From assembly GCF_932274485.2 (NCBI RefSeq), contig NC_065886.2, positions 44,813,501-44,877,500 on the forward strand: a stretch of DNA of 64,000 nt, in the 5' to 3' direction. Numbering within the stretch: position 1 is the stretch's first letter; each line of letters opens with the position of its first letter. Positions 22,341-34,107 of this stretch are shown here, in pieces. The notes beneath the pieces were generated by a model. That model did no database searches and had not been told where the DNA came from. It saw only the letters and a list, made by a program, of their open reading frames with translations. The stretch is from Patella vulgata. Lineage: Eukaryota > Mollusca > Gastropoda > Patellidae. The position numbers and the translations under genes were made by a program.

Positions 22341-22789
22341 GATAGTTGCTGCCGGAGTCAGGACACTTGATCAATTGACCTCCGTGTTATATATACATTG
22401 TAATCGTAATTTCAGTTCTCCAGATGGACTTCTTCTTCGACACACCAACCTTCCTTGATCCAGAAATGTATGTTTATCTCATTGAACCAGTCTCAGTGAT
22501 ACAAAAAATGAACGAGGGAGCTTTCGGTAAAAGTGTTCGCCTGGAATGCGATTGGAGTAACCATTTTAAAAATCATTTAAAACAAGGTTGGCGGTTAATT
22601 GATATATTTGCTGATGGTAGCAGCAAATCTGTAAAATCCAACTCAGGAAAGGAAATACAGAAGACGTATTTATGGGTTTTTGAAAAACCGTTGTCGGGAG
22701 GGAATGAAAGTATTGCGCGTTACGAGGGTTTTGTTGCAGAGCAAACGATACACACACAAGCAGAGAAAGCATTGTCGATCATTGACAAA
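22341..22789 (+). pseudogene. Partial duplicate of raftlin exon B
   Basis: 449 bp match 12602-13050 with only two differences that I see (Gly to Ser and Glu to Lys in translation). The copy starts inside the raftlin intron, 75 bp before the exon, and includes the acceptor, so it arose by DNA duplication and not from a spliced RNA. It stops after ALSIIDK, losing the last 48 residues. The frame runs on into a tandem repeat (KLVLKFL units), so the 221-codon open frame 22424-23089 is a chimera and not a gene. Confidence 0.9.
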
Positions 22790-23035
22790 ATGTTGAAACA
22801 ACACAAGACTTGTGTTAAAATTTACCAAACAACACAAATTTGTGTTGAAACTTGTGTGAAAATCTACACAATACTTGTGTCGAAACTTGTGTTGAAATTT
22901 CTGAAACTTGTGTTGAAATTTCTGAAACTTGTGTTGAAATTTCTGAAACTTGTGTTGAAATTTCTGAAACTTGTGTGGTTTCATAAAAACTTGTGTATAA
23001 CCACCAACAAAAACTTGTGTTTTATTTTCCCTCAA
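22790..23035. repeat. ACTTGTGT-rich tandem repeat (21-bp core)
   Basis: Five near-exact 21-bp units with core gaaacttgtgttgaaatttc at about 22882-22985, flanked by irregular inverted and direct copies of ACACAAG/CTTGTGT. Its left end coincides with the break of the raftlin duplicate. Confidence 0.9.
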
Positions 23036-23727
23036 TTTAGCAATCTTTCCCATGCAGCCCCCACCCCTTTTGCTCTGTTTAACCTGTAAAGTTTGATAAA
23101 TGAGGTAACAATAATTTTATTTGTTAAATTATCATTTATTCATAAAATGATAGGAAAAAGTAAATTAACACCACCAAATCAAAACTAAATAGACATCATT
23201 TGAAATGTTAACAGAAAAAACAGAGATATAATTCTAATAGTAATAAAAAATTTGTTATACTTTGCCCCCCCCCCCCCCCCCACATCACAAAATACAAAAT
23301 AGCTATTTAATTTTTTCTTTACCCGAAAACAAGAACTGAGAAAAGAAAGATCCCTACCCCATACCCCAAAAATATATAATTCAAATATATCTAAATTTAA
23401 TAACATCCAAACCAAGCCCTAATTAGATTAATTATGCACTAAATTGAAATACTTTCAGAAACTGAAAAGTGCTACAAAGTCATATTACAAGTGATTTGTG
23501 AGGCATCTAGAAATAACTAGCATACACAGAAAACTAACAAAAGAAAAATGCACTATTTTGCAGGAGTAATAAAATGATGTAGAACCTTTTCCTCAAACAA
23601 AATGAATATTTTGTACATAAAAGGAGCAAAGCATCAAGATTACAGGATTGAAAAATAAAAAAATATCAGAGAAAATCGCAAACATTAAATAATATGTACA
23701 AAATATATATAAATAATCACAAGTCAA
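23036..23727. other. AT-rich, poly-C run, no gene
   Basis: A run of about 17 C is at 23265-23281. No gene or known element is seen. Confidence 0.5.
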
Positions 23728-23735
23728 AAGCAAGG

Positions 23736-24082
23736 AGGAGCCACTGTGGTTGAGTGAGTGCATTGGCCGAGAAATTTCAACTGGATTTTCCGACATAGTT
23801 CCCACACGTCAGTAGTGTAGGACATGGCAAGGGATAATTGGGTATAAGCCCAAAATTGAAACTACCCCCACTGCGTTTACTTTAAAGAACCCTTGACAAT
23901 TGAATTATCTGACTCAATGACAGACCCTTCTGATCCAATGTGCGTGTGTTAACCATTCGGCCCTCCTGGGTTCCCTTTAAACAACCCTTGACAGTTGAAA
24001 TATTTGATATAAGAGTAGGTTGTAGGGCAGAATCACCATAATAACACAGAAAAGTAGGATATTAAACCCTATTTCATTTCAT
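23736..24082 (+). mobile_element. SINE family A with a family B fragment inside
   Basis: Flanked by aagcaagg on both sides (23728-23735 and 24083-24090). The tRNA-like head is diverged (gccactgtggttgagtgag). The body is interrupted at about 23912-23975 by an inverted family B head, with a ctttaaa-aacccttgaca block duplicated around it. Confidence 0.85.
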
Positions 24083-24090
24083 AAGCAAGG

Positions 24091-25048
24091 GAAAGTCACC
24101 TTAATGTAGGTCAAGGTTTTTTGTAATTCTGGGTATATTTGATCTACATTTGGTTTCTAGACTATGCCTATTAAATACTTTATGATTTCCGACCAAATTC
24201 TAAGTGATTTATATGTCACTTTACATTCTATATTATACATAAATTTCTGTAGAGAATTAAAATCTAATTGTGTTTGGGATGAATATTTAACAGTAAAAAC
24301 AAAAAAAAATATTCAAAAATTGGGTCAAATGCATTCTTTTCCAGAATTATAAAATAAATTGATGCTTGGGATCTCTTGTTGTTATCATACATCAAATAAT
24401 CTTCCAGCCTAAAAAATAAAAAGTAGGCAATAAGAATACTTTCTTACTATTTATGGTTCACAATGTTTAAATAAACAATTTATTTTGCCACATCGAGACT
24501 GAGTCTCTATTTTGTTTCATCTTTGGGTAACACTTATTGTGTCTTGTCCAGTAACAGACCCAGGCAGATTATCATATTTTATTTCCATCGACAACAAATT
24601 GGATATTACCTATTAAAATCTATTTGAAAAGTAAAATATTGTCCATTTTTATACTGCTATTTACTGTAAAAATACACATAGGGTCTATCACAACTTGAAG
24701 AAAATCAATGGATGTGATTGTCAAAAATCAAGAATGCCAAGACTTGAATAGGAGAGTCCTAGGCATTGCCACAAGAAGAATAACTAGATTACCAATCAAG
24801 TGTATAGAACTAGTTGATGATTAAAAATACAAATATGTATGTTACTTACATTTTACCTGATTATCAAGCTCTGTGAGAAAAAGTTTCCATAATATGAATA
24901 GCCATTTCCAACTGTCTTGATCTTTCTGATGTAGTTAACTGAGAAAAAAAACATACTATGTTTTAGTTGACTTAAATCGATTCAATATTTAAATAGACGA
25001 AAGTTTTAATTTAATTAAATTGTATTGTAATGTGTTGGTTTGCTTTGT
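24091..25048. other. No gene recognised
   Basis: AT-rich sequence; no element or gene can be supported. Confidence 0.5.
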
Positions 25049-25059
25049 CACAGATGAGA

Positions 25060-25390
25060 CAAAATGAAAAAAATGAAATGAAATAGGGTTTGGCGTCCTA
25101 CTGTTCAGCTTCGACTGGGCTAATGAGGTTGGGCATATGCCATACAGTGTGCCACGAGAGAAATTTTGCCGGGTACCGTGACCCTAAGGACTACTCTTGT
25201 ATCAAATTCTAACTGCCAGGGGCTCTTTTACATGCACGCCAATGTGTACACGGGACCACGTTTTTTTGTTCAATCTGAACGACTAGACAGCTGTCCTTGT
25301 AAGGCCCCCCGTACTGCATCGTCTTACTGCAAACCCGCGACCTTAAAATATGCAAACCAGTGTCTAACCCACTTGGTCACCATGGGTCCC
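25060..25390 (-). mobile_element. SINE family A, full length
   Basis: Flanked by the 11-bp direct repeat cacagatgaga (25049-25059 and 25391-25401). The tail is at the left and the tRNA-like head at the right. Confidence 0.9.
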
Positions 25391-25929
25391 CACAGATGAG
25401 ATAGTCATATCTACATGTATCTGGACATAAGTAAGATTCTGTCTGTGCACATACATGTACGTGTACAGTTTTACTATACTAAACTGAATTTTAAATTTCA
25501 AAATATAAAAATGAAATTGAGGTTTATGTCACATCAGCTCCAACCGGGCTATATTGTGCCAAACACATTATGGTGAGATTCTAAAATACCACAACAACAA
25601 TCTTTTCTATTAGAATTGAACACTCACCCTCCAAAAACACCTATGAGAAATCATAGGTGCTCAAATCACCATTTCTTCAGCTCTTTCTTTTCCCATATTT
25701 GGGTTTTTTGACTTATTTTATTATATGATCTTTGATTTGCTATGGCATCTAATATGGAAACTGAAAAATATGAATATGTGACATGTAATTAACTGTTTAA
25801 GATACCTTACCATATACAAACTGTGTGATATCTAAAACCATTTTAATCCCGAAGATCTTACCTAAACCGTGAAAATCTGTTTTAATAACCCTTGTTTGTC
25901 ATGTGACTGGAGAGTCACAGTAATTAAAA

Positions 25930-26043
25930 GAGAGTCATGTGGCTTAGTGTGTAAGGAACTGGCTTGCTACCCGGGAGGTTGCGGGTTCGCTCCCAGTGTT
26001 GACCGAGAAAGCTCATTTGGATTTTTCAGCATGGATTCCCTTT
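25930..26043 (+). mobile_element. SINE family A head, old copy (unit 1)
   Basis: tRNA-like head with a B box ggttcgctccc near 25983. It is interrupted at ctagtcgt by the younger SINE that follows. Confidence 0.75.
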
Positions 26044-26051
26044 CTAGTCGT

Positions 26052-26372
26052 CATGGTGGCTAAGTGGGTAAGACGCTGGCTCGCTAGCCTGGTGGTCGGG
26101 TGTTCGATCCCTGCATTGGCCGAGAAAGTTCACCCAGATTTTCCGGCGTGGTTTCCTCTTGTTAGTGATGCAGGACGGAGGGCCTGACAAGGACAGCTGT
26201 CTAGTCATTCAGATTGAACAAAAAACGTGGTCCCGTGTACACATTGGTGTGCATGTAAAAGATCCCCTGGCAGTTAGAATTTGATACAAGAGAAGGCCTT
26301 AAGGTCACGGTACCCGGCAAAATTTCTCTCGTAGCACACTGTATGGCATATGCCCAACTTCATTAGCCCAGT
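26052..26372 (+). mobile_element. SINE family A (unit 1)
   Basis: Complete head (A box tggctaagtgg, B box gttcgatcc) and body; the tail is lost at the tandem-duplication junction. Confidence 0.85.
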
Positions 26373-27002
26373 CCTCCGTACTGCAATGTCTTACTGCAAA
26401 CCCGCGACCTTAAAATATGCGAGCCAGTGTCTAACCCACTTGGCCACCGTGGTCCCCCACAGATGAGACAGTCATATCTACATGTATCTGGACATAAGTA
26501 AGATTCTGTTTGTGCACATACATGTACGTGTACAAATTTACTATACTAAACTGAATTTTAAATTTCAAAACAATGAAATGAAATGGAGGTTTATGTCACA
26601 TCAGCTCCAACCGGGATATATTGTGCCAAACACATTATGGCGAGATTCTAAAATACCATAACAACAACCTTTTCTATTAGAATTGAACACTCACCCTCCA
26701 AAAACACCTATGAGAAAGCATAGGTGCTCAAATCACCATTTCTTCAGCTTTTTCTTTTTCCATATTTGGGTTTTTTGACTTATTTTATTATATGATCTTT
26801 GATTTGCTATGGCATCTAATATGGAAACTGAAAAATATGAATATGTGACATGTAATAAACTGTTTAAGATACCTTACCATATACAAACTGTGTGATATCT
26901 AAAACCATTTGAATCCCGAAGATCTTACCCAAGCCTTGAAAATCTGTTTTAATAACCCTTGATTGTCATGTGACTGGACTGTCACAGTAATTAGAAGAGA
27001 GT

Positions 27003-27110
27003 CATGTGGTTTAGTGTGTAAGGCACTGGCTTGGTACCCGGGAGGTTGCGGGTTCGCTCCCAGTGTTGACCGAGAAAGCTCATTTGAATTTTTCAGCATG
27101 GATTCCATGC
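27003..27110 (+). mobile_element. SINE family A head, old copy (unit 2)
   Basis: Head of an older SINE. Its body resumes at 27484 (cctgaggtcccattggcgtg near 27500) after the inserted younger SINE. Confidence 0.8.
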
Positions 27111-27118
27111 CTAGTCGT

Positions 27119-27475
27119 CATGGTGGCTAAGTGGGTAAGACGCTGGCTCGCTAGCCTGGAGGTCGGGTGTTCGATCCCTGCATTGGCCGAGAAAGTTCAC
27201 CCAGATTTCCCGGCGTGGTTCCCCCTTGTCAGTGATGCAGGACGGAGGGCCTGACAAGGACAGCTGTCTAGTCATTCGGATGAAATGAAAAAACGAGGTC
27301 CCGTGTACACGTTGGCGTGCACGTAAAAGATCCCTTGACAGTTGGAATTCGATACACCGCAGTGCCGCTGTCCGGGCAAAATTTCCCTCATAGCACACTG
27401 TGTGGAGTATGCCTGTCTTCATTAGCCCAGTTCGGAGCAAAACAGTAGGACGTTAAACCCCATTTCATTTCATTT
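27119..27475 (+). mobile_element. SINE family A, full length, nested in an older SINE
   Basis: Flanked by ctagtcgt on both sides (27111-27118 and 27476-27483). It is one of the best-kept copies, with intact A and B boxes and a catttcatttcatttc tail. Confidence 0.9.
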
Positions 27476-27483
27476 CTAGTCGT

Positions 27484-27924
27484 TTCAATGGAACACAAAA
27501 CCTGAGGTCCCATTGGCGTGCATTTAAGCCGATAGTATGGTAGTTTGAATTTGTTGGCTGTAGCACCCGTGTCACAGTTCGACTGCTAGTTTGCGATACC
27601 CACTCGATATGAATGAGTGGTGATTGGCTAATGAATTCTAAAATCAGACGAATGCTTCGGCGAAGCGGACACACCACTCAAATACAATTCGGCCAAATAT
27701 ATCAAACATGTTTGATTCGGGCGTATGTCAGTGGATAAACTAGGTGAAGTTTAGCGCCAATTGATTCAGCCAAATCCTTTGGCTAGTTTATCCAGCACTG
27801 ACGATTTAAGTTTGTACTTTCTTTATATGCAAATATCACATTTGAAAGAGGCTGTAAGCCTTCTTTCTTTATATGCAAATATCTTATTTGAAATAGGCCA
27901 TTATTATGTGATTCCCCACTTGAA
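27484..27924. other. Old SINE body, then unassigned sequence
   Basis: The first ~50 bp continue the interrupted SINE. At 27815-27900 a ~51-bp stretch (ctttatatgcaaatatc) is repeated twice. No gene is seen. Confidence 0.5.
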
Positions 27925-28030
27925 TGTGACTAGGAATAGGGTCGCCTGTCCAGCCTTGTGGGTTTTCTCCGGGTCCTCCGGTTTCCTCCCTTTCCTAAAT
28001 ACCCCTAGGGTGTATTCGAAACAGTGTTCC
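27925..28030 (+). mobile_element. SINE family B fragment
   Basis: It carries the gtcgcctgtccagc, gtgggttttctccgg and cctcccttt blocks seen in other family B copies. The tRNA head and tail are missing. Confidence 0.6.
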
Positions 28031-28110
28031 GGTGCAGAGAACGTTCACGAACACATTCCCGTTCTCAAATCCCACACTACTTCATAGCTGGTGTGAGGGA
28101 GAACAAACAT

Positions 28111-28655
28111 GGTCGACGTATCGATAACTGCTGAGAAAACAGCATCATGGGTGCATTTATTAATTTAAAAGTTTAATACCGTTCGAAAATTAGATGTAGT
28201 ATGTGGCCAGTATAACATCAAGTAAGTTAGGTTGCCAGGCAACGAAACGTATGCCCACAGCAGTTTAATCGTTTGCGCAGTCAACAGGGATTGTCGCATA
28301 TTCATTCTTTTGTAGGTAATGTGGGCATTTACAAGAAAATTTCAAACAAGATTATAATTTTCGTCGTTTGTGGGTTTACAAAGGTCGACGCATCGATAAC
28401 TGCTGAGAAAACAGCATCATGGGTGCATTTATTAATTTAGAAGTTTAATACCGTTCGAAAATTGGATGTAGTATGTGGCCAGTATAACATGAAGTAAGTT
28501 AGGTTGCAGGGCAACGAAACATATGCCCACAGCAGTTTAATCGTTTGCGCAGTCAACAGGGATTGTCGCATATTCATTCTTTTGTAGGTAATTTGGGCAT
28601 TTACAAGAAAATTTCATACAAGATTATAATTTTTGTCGTTTGTGGGTTTACAAAG
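28111..28655. repeat. 272-bp tandem duplication
   Basis: Units 28111-28382 and 28383-28655 both start ggtcgacg and end gggtttacaaa. They differ at fewer than ten positions that I see. Unit 1 carries gttgccaggcaac (28231-28243), an RFX-like half-site pair. Confidence 0.95.
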
Positions 28656-29119
28656 GTTCTACAAACTGAAACAAGGGCCTTAATTGTTGAAATTTGACAG
28701 ATTTTTTTGTTTTGTGTTTTACTAATTTAAATAATGCATACAATTTTCATACAAATCGGATGATAATTTTGTTGTTCGTGCGTTCACAAGGTTCGAAAAA
28801 GTGAAACAAGGGCCACAACTCTAGACATAATTCACAGAAATCGCAGAAATTTAATAGACGTCTTCGTTTCACTAATTCAAAAGATTCAAATGAATTTCAC
28901 AAAGTGAAACAAGGGCCATAACTCCAGAAGAAACTAACAGAAATTATTGAAATTAAATAGGATTCATCTCATTAAAATAAACAACATATCAATTTTAAAA
29001 TAATCAGTTCTGTAGACGATGGACAAACCTACGGACGAGAGCGTATCAAAAGGTGATGTAATCGTCATCCAAAGAATTGAAAAGGAGTAAAACGGTGTCA
29101 TAATTTATCAAAATTATGC
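28656..29119. other. No gene recognised
   Basis: Contains several imperfect copies of gaaacaagggccataactc, typical of noncoding invertebrate repeats. No gene is seen. Confidence 0.5.
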
Positions 29120-29345
29120 TTAATAGCGAAGTAAATACTAAACAAGTTATCGTAACAGATTGTATGAATTTAATTCATCTTGTTACCATGGATACCGTTC
29201 TCTCATGTTCGAGACTCATGAAAGTGTTTTCATGTTCTTCAGCCGTTCTCGGACCTGCGCAAACACTGTTTCTAATACACTCCTACGGTACGCGCAAGCA
29301 AATCATTCAAATAAAATTGAACAATATTAGCCTCGAAATTACCTA
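29120..29345 (+). mobile_element. SINE family B, diverged
   Basis: The tail block acgcgcaagcaaatcattca followed by aataaaattgaac matches the copy at 63165; the head is diverged. Confidence 0.6.
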
Positions 29346-29407
29346 GCGCCAGTAAGTATAAAGGATCTATCCGACAAACACTAACAACAACTCTAGGTTG
29401 ATTACAT

Positions 29408-29535
29408 GTCATTTGGGACTCACATCATTTGGGACTCGCGTCATTTGGGACTAAAAAAAATATGACCACGACATTTGGGACTCCGGTATACGTCGTTTGG
29501 GACTCAGGTTAACGACGTTTGGGACTCGGGATAAT
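29408..29535. repeat. Cluster of six (a/g)TTTGGGACT motifs
   Basis: Six copies of the motif tttgggact, most as catttgggactc, lie in about 125 bp: three spaced ~16 bp apart and three ~30 bp apart. It could be a binding-site cluster or the subterminal repeats of a transposon. Confidence 0.8.
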
Positions 29536-30357
29536 TTATTAGAAATAGGCCAATTCAAACAAAACACGAAAGAAAATATTTATTAACATGAAACACGTGG
29601 TTAGTAAAACTGACCTACACAATGACCTACACAAAAAACAAAATAAATATTTACACGACATGCAATCTTTTTTTACAAGCCCCTAGAAATTGTTAACGAT
29701 AATCCGTGAGCTGCACGTTGACATGCTTGTCGTAGATGGCAATACCAATTGATAAATTAGTGCGTACAAGGCAAAGTTTTTTTGTGGAAAATATAAGAAA
29801 TGGCAACGATCAAAGCGGGATAATTAAAGCTGATTAACTGATAATCCCAATGTTATTACAGTATGTTCAAAGAAACCTAACGGTTCTTTGGTGGATGAGG
29901 AAAAATGTGAGTTGTCAATCATCGAGAATGGCGGCCGTGTGTTATACCGTTTCACGAAAAAACATTAGCAGTGGTCTGTCAATCAAGCTCGTTTACTATT
30001 TATAACGCAAATTTTTCGTTTCGGTTAAAACAAAATATACGTCCATTTTAATTGGCCGAAGGATGTGTGACTAATAGAAATATGGCGGGCGGACAAACTG
30101 ACCAAACAGTATATTTCGAGGTATTTGAGGTAAGCTAATTTAATATTATATCATAACTGCATGTGCATACTTGTGTTTCTGTGTGATTAAATATTCAAAA
30201 AATCATTCTTAGGATACAGCCTCGACACCAGTCAGCCCTGAATTGCAATGTTTGTTTTGTGTTCTGGGCGCCATTTTGAAAAAAACTGACATGACCTATA
30301 TAATACAATCCAGCAATAGTGCAGTCAATTTCCTTTAAAAGGGAATCCGAATTTGTT
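29536..30357. other. Unassigned; possible promoter with a minimal first exon
   Basis: At 30082 a plus-strand ATG opens MAGGQTDQTVYFEVFE up to a good donor (GTAAGC, 30130). A cttcag acceptor near 30638 would add only AKNMENW and a stop. The YFEVFE start recalls FLYWCH/MULE proteins but is far too short to call a gene. Confidence 0.25.
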
Positions 30358-30397
30358 AATTTTCTGCAATATCACTTCGGTGGTAGCGGACGTTAAA
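30358..30397 (+). repeat. Left arm of a 40-bp inverted repeat (partner 34068-34107)
   Basis: gatatcacttcggtgg-type sequence found inverted at 34068-34107, with about four mismatches. The pair brackets the transposase remains at 32224-32812. Confidence 0.75.
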
Positions 30398-32223
30398 TAA
30401 AGCTATTTCACGTGCAAAGACCTACAATAAAATCCAGGTGAATTGGGAAAAATATTCATGTACCGGTATTTTCTTATTGAAGAGTAGCTATTTCAATTTG
30501 TAAATGCCCAGTCATCTTAGACAAATAATAATTCCAACTTCAAATCAGTTGTATTTATTCAAATCATACTATGAATAATTGTATTTTTCCACTTGCATAA
30601 TAATAAAAACTTGACTTTTATTATTTTATTTCTTCAGGCCAAGAACATGGAAAATTGGTAATTGCCTTGTATCACTGCTAACTATAAGGCACAGGGAGCC
30701 TTGGGCAGAAATGATAATAATATGGTTCTCAGATATGTTACTGTGTACAGACTGAACAAAAAATATATATACACTTGCTATTACATGTACATTATATCAT
30801 TGGCAATAATAAGATCCAATTTTAGTTTTTAGTTACACACTGTTAACCACCAATAGATGAAAATAAATCATAAAATGTATTCAGCTCGACGTAAGACTTA
30901 AATAAATAGATACAGTTGGTTTAACTTGAATAGAAGTTTTAATTATCTATGCTGCATATATGCATATATCACCTTGCAGCTGAATCACATTACATATCTT
31001 TTTAGTTGATGTTCATATCGTCCTACGTATTTGTCAACATCAATGTGACCTTGTTCTATGTCACATTAGCCTATTCACGTTACCACGAATTTACTCACCA
31101 CACCCTCGCATAGTTATGTATTTATTGTTTCACTTGACTAAAGAAACATTTTGTAGGAATGTATGCTTTAAAAGATTGGACACTTGTTTGCAATATCATT
31201 GTCGGTGGAAACTGGCACTATACCTAAAGAATGACTGAACAAATAGCGGAGACGGGGTTTCAGCCGGCTGATTTAAATTATTTCTTTAAATACAGTAAAG
31301 CTTGAAATATGTCAGTTTTCCCTCTTTAGAATGTTTTTGTAAATAAGTTTTTATTGTAGTTTCCGTGGCGTATTCCCAATAAGCGTTAGAAACAAAGATA
31401 TACACCCTTAATCCCGGTACTGATAAATGTTGGGTTGTGTGGAACATGCTAACAAATCTCAGGTACGATATATGTTTGATTCTGGTTGAGAACAGCATGA
31501 GAGCAACATGATTGTTTTCATTGGAGATGAGACGCAAATATTCAAAGGGGTCAGACAAACTCTAAACCAACCGCGTTCCCTTCACTGAGTCCCTTCAAAG
31601 GAGGCCCTGTCTGTCTACCTGTGGAATAACATGCATTTGTATCTGTTAAATTTGTGTGGTAGACAGATTGATATTATTTATATAACGTCTTACCCCAAAC
31701 AAATTGCAAAAGAAACCATGAAGTTTCTGAGAGCGATATTTCGTAATTAGTGTGCTTTAATGGTGGGAGAATAAATAATTAAATTTTTCAAACACAAACT
31801 GGTCATATATAAAATAGCATTTTCTGACAAGACCAGCGACAATCTCGTAAGATATGACTTTTACTATGTCTATTAAATGGTTTTCGACGTCTCTTCAAGG
31901 TCACCGTCTTGCGCCAAAGTCGTGAAACGCACCGTCGGGGGATTTGTTGGGGCCTGTCTCCCCCAGAAAAATTTCTAGAAATTTCAAGTCGGTCTTGCCT
32001 GGCCGTGAATACGGCAACCTGAAAGTGGTCGATTTTAATGTAGACATCTGAACTCCAATCAACAAATCAATCAACCAGGCTGTTGTCGTTGCATTCACAT
32101 GACACCAGACGTGTCACCGATGAAACAAATATGTTAGTGCGACCCATTTGTGACAATTTCAAGGTCCCAAATAATAGTCCTTTTTTACTATTAATAGTAA
32201 TTCAATCAGTAAGTGCTATTTAC
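30398..32223. other. No gene supported
   Basis: AT-rich. A minus-strand open frame of 90 codons at 31286-31558 has no features that I recognise. Confidence 0.4.
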
Positions 32224-32812
32224 CTTATAATAGTCGTCTTGGCTTTTACCCGACATTACACAAAACACCAATGGTAACTGTCGGGTGGTCTCTCCAGTCT
32301 TAATGAAGGCGTGTATGGAAAACAGCTGAGACCATGGCTTGTTCACCACCCGAAAAGTTGCATCCATATACCAAGTTTTTGCGCGTGCGAGTAGTTGCAT
32401 CTGTCTATCAGTACAAAAAATGTGATGGCGCCTTTCCCCAACTTTTACTCTTTTTTGATAAAATCCCGGTGCACTATGATCGATGAAATCTTCGTCAAGC
32501 TAAAACAAAAAATAAATAAAAAAGTACATTTAAGTACATGTTAATAAATAAATAAAATTGTACACTTAATTACATGTTAATAAATTCTTATATACATGGG
32601 TATTTAATTGCATGAGTACTTACGCTTGACGACACGTCAGTGGGATCTTTTCGTCGCAGAGTCTGTCGGGTTCTTTATAGCGACCTTACAAGTGCTGCAA
32701 TGGGTGGTCTGCTATGAATGGGTTCTTCTGCAGAACCGACACTGGATAAAACTCTCTCCGCTATTGAGGAACATGCCTTGGTAAAAACATTTCCTTTGGC
32801 TTCATGCTTTGC
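32224..32812 (-). pseudogene. MULE-type transposase remnant, two exons
   Basis: Two minus-strand exons, 32812-32624 and 32499-32224, join in phase 0 with GT-AG borders (GTAAGT donor; ttttag acceptor). The second encodes the start of a MULE transposase domain: LLARAKTWYMDATFRVVNKP, then QLFSIHAFIKTGE and LPLVFCVMSGKSQDDYYK, where the Asp of YMDATF is the expected first catalytic acidic residue. Exon 1 ends RTRQTLRRKDPTDVSSS and has one in-frame stop just before RTRQ. A GTAAGG at the same place could act as an alternative donor. The FLYWCH zinc finger and the rest of the catalytic domain were not found nearby. Best read as a decayed Mutator-like element; a degenerate domesticated gene is the alternative. 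Confidence 0.75.
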
Positions 32813-34067
32813 CTGTAATGATAAGATAAAACATATTAAACTACAAATATATTATTGGTTTATTTATATTTTATTTATTTATTTATATATTAAATTCATT
32901 TATTATTATAGAGTTAACTAGGTTAACTAGAGTTAATTATGCAGAATTAATATAACACAACATACACAGATGGCAATAGAATGAGACAGTGTTCAGAAAA
33001 AGGGCGGAAGAAGACTACCTGTCCTACTTGATTCTAGGACATATATATAGCATGGACCTACTTGATTCGACCAATTTAATACAAGGAAATGAATGGCATA
33101 GTTTGTGTCAAGTGAATTTAGTGAACTTTAAACCCCATTTACTCGCCCTCTCTCTACAGAGATAAATACTTTTCGTGTTACATACAATAACAATTATTGG
33201 CCATTATTAAAAAAATATATTAAAAGGAAATTAAATTCTGTTACCTGTTTTTCTTTGTGTAGTACATGCTAACATCAATGACTGGAAAAAAAAATAACGA
33301 AACTGTAGAGAAACTAGTGAATCATTGAAAGTCTAATATTAGGCCTACACATTGATGACATTGATATAAAAAAAGGCTGATTTGTTTGTTGTTGTTTTTT
33401 TCTTTTACAGAAATAAGATTACATTTCAACTAAACAACTAACACAAAAGTTAGTATCTAGCTATAGTCCATGTCTGGATATACATTTCTCCTTTTGCCCG
33501 AACGTCTATAAAAATCAAAGATGGCGGCCAATAATTGCAACCGGGTATTACTATAAAATCAAGACAGATTCTTACCTACTGGTCCTAGTCGGGGGTTTCT
33601 TGCAATTATAAGTATTTGAACAACGGTGTAGCGCCGATTAGCTAATAATAATTAAGCACGATTTCAGAAAAATTAAGACAGATTCATAAGATTGCTGAAT
33701 TAGCGGAACACTTTTAGAACACATCAAAAAAATTTTCTTTGTGGCGCCATTATATAAATAGACTTCCGGTGCAGTCAGTGGCAGTAGTTCTAAATCTGAC
33801 TGTTTTAACCGAACGAATTATTATATACATAGAAGCAATATATACATGCTAAATTAAATACACGGTTTTATTTTTTGTAAAAATTTATAAACCTGCGGTC
33901 TGGTATTCTATGTGACCATTATAATTTTTTTTAAAATATCACGGCTAAAGCACCCTGTTGATGCTAACTTCACTACATCTATCTAACCGAATGTCGCTGA
34001 TATAATATCAAAGAAAGAATTTGTCGCAATGACTAAAGTATAGATATTTCTTCTTAGTTAGTTGTAT
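32813..34067. other. No gene recognised
   Basis: AT-rich sequence upstream of the MULE exons. I looked for a FLYWCH finger on the minus strand and did not find one. Confidence 0.4.
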
Positions 34068-34107
34068 TTTACGTCCGCTTCCACCGAAGTGATATCGCAG
34101 ACAAAAA
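34068..34107 (-). repeat. Right arm of a 40-bp inverted repeat (partner 30358-30397)
   Basis: Inverted match to 30358-30397. No 9-bp target duplication was seen next to either arm. Confidence 0.75.

Larger units (their letters stand above)
25308..27460. repeat. Tandem duplication, unit ~1,076 bp
   Basis: Unit 1 (25308-26383) and unit 2 (26384 to about 27460) match along their length, from ccgtactgca through the tRNA head of the minus SINE, about 600 bp of unique sequence, an old SINE head and a plus-strand SINE. The junction near 26373 joins the tail of the plus SINE to the body of a minus SINE, so the breakpoints lie in SINE copies. Confidence 0.85.

Noticed and set aside
22424-23089. 221-codon open frame that looks like a raftlin with a repetitive tail
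   Set aside because: It is the partial raftlin duplicate reading into a 21-bp tandem repeat; the C-terminal third of the domain is missing.
26052-27190. tRNA-like sequences with good A and B boxes
   Set aside because: They are SINE heads followed by the SINE body, without a foldable full tRNA and repeated many times.
30082-30662. Two-exon micro-gene encoding 23 residues
   Set aside because: Splice sites look good but the product is too short and its similarity to FLYWCH/MULE starts is weak; kept only as a note.
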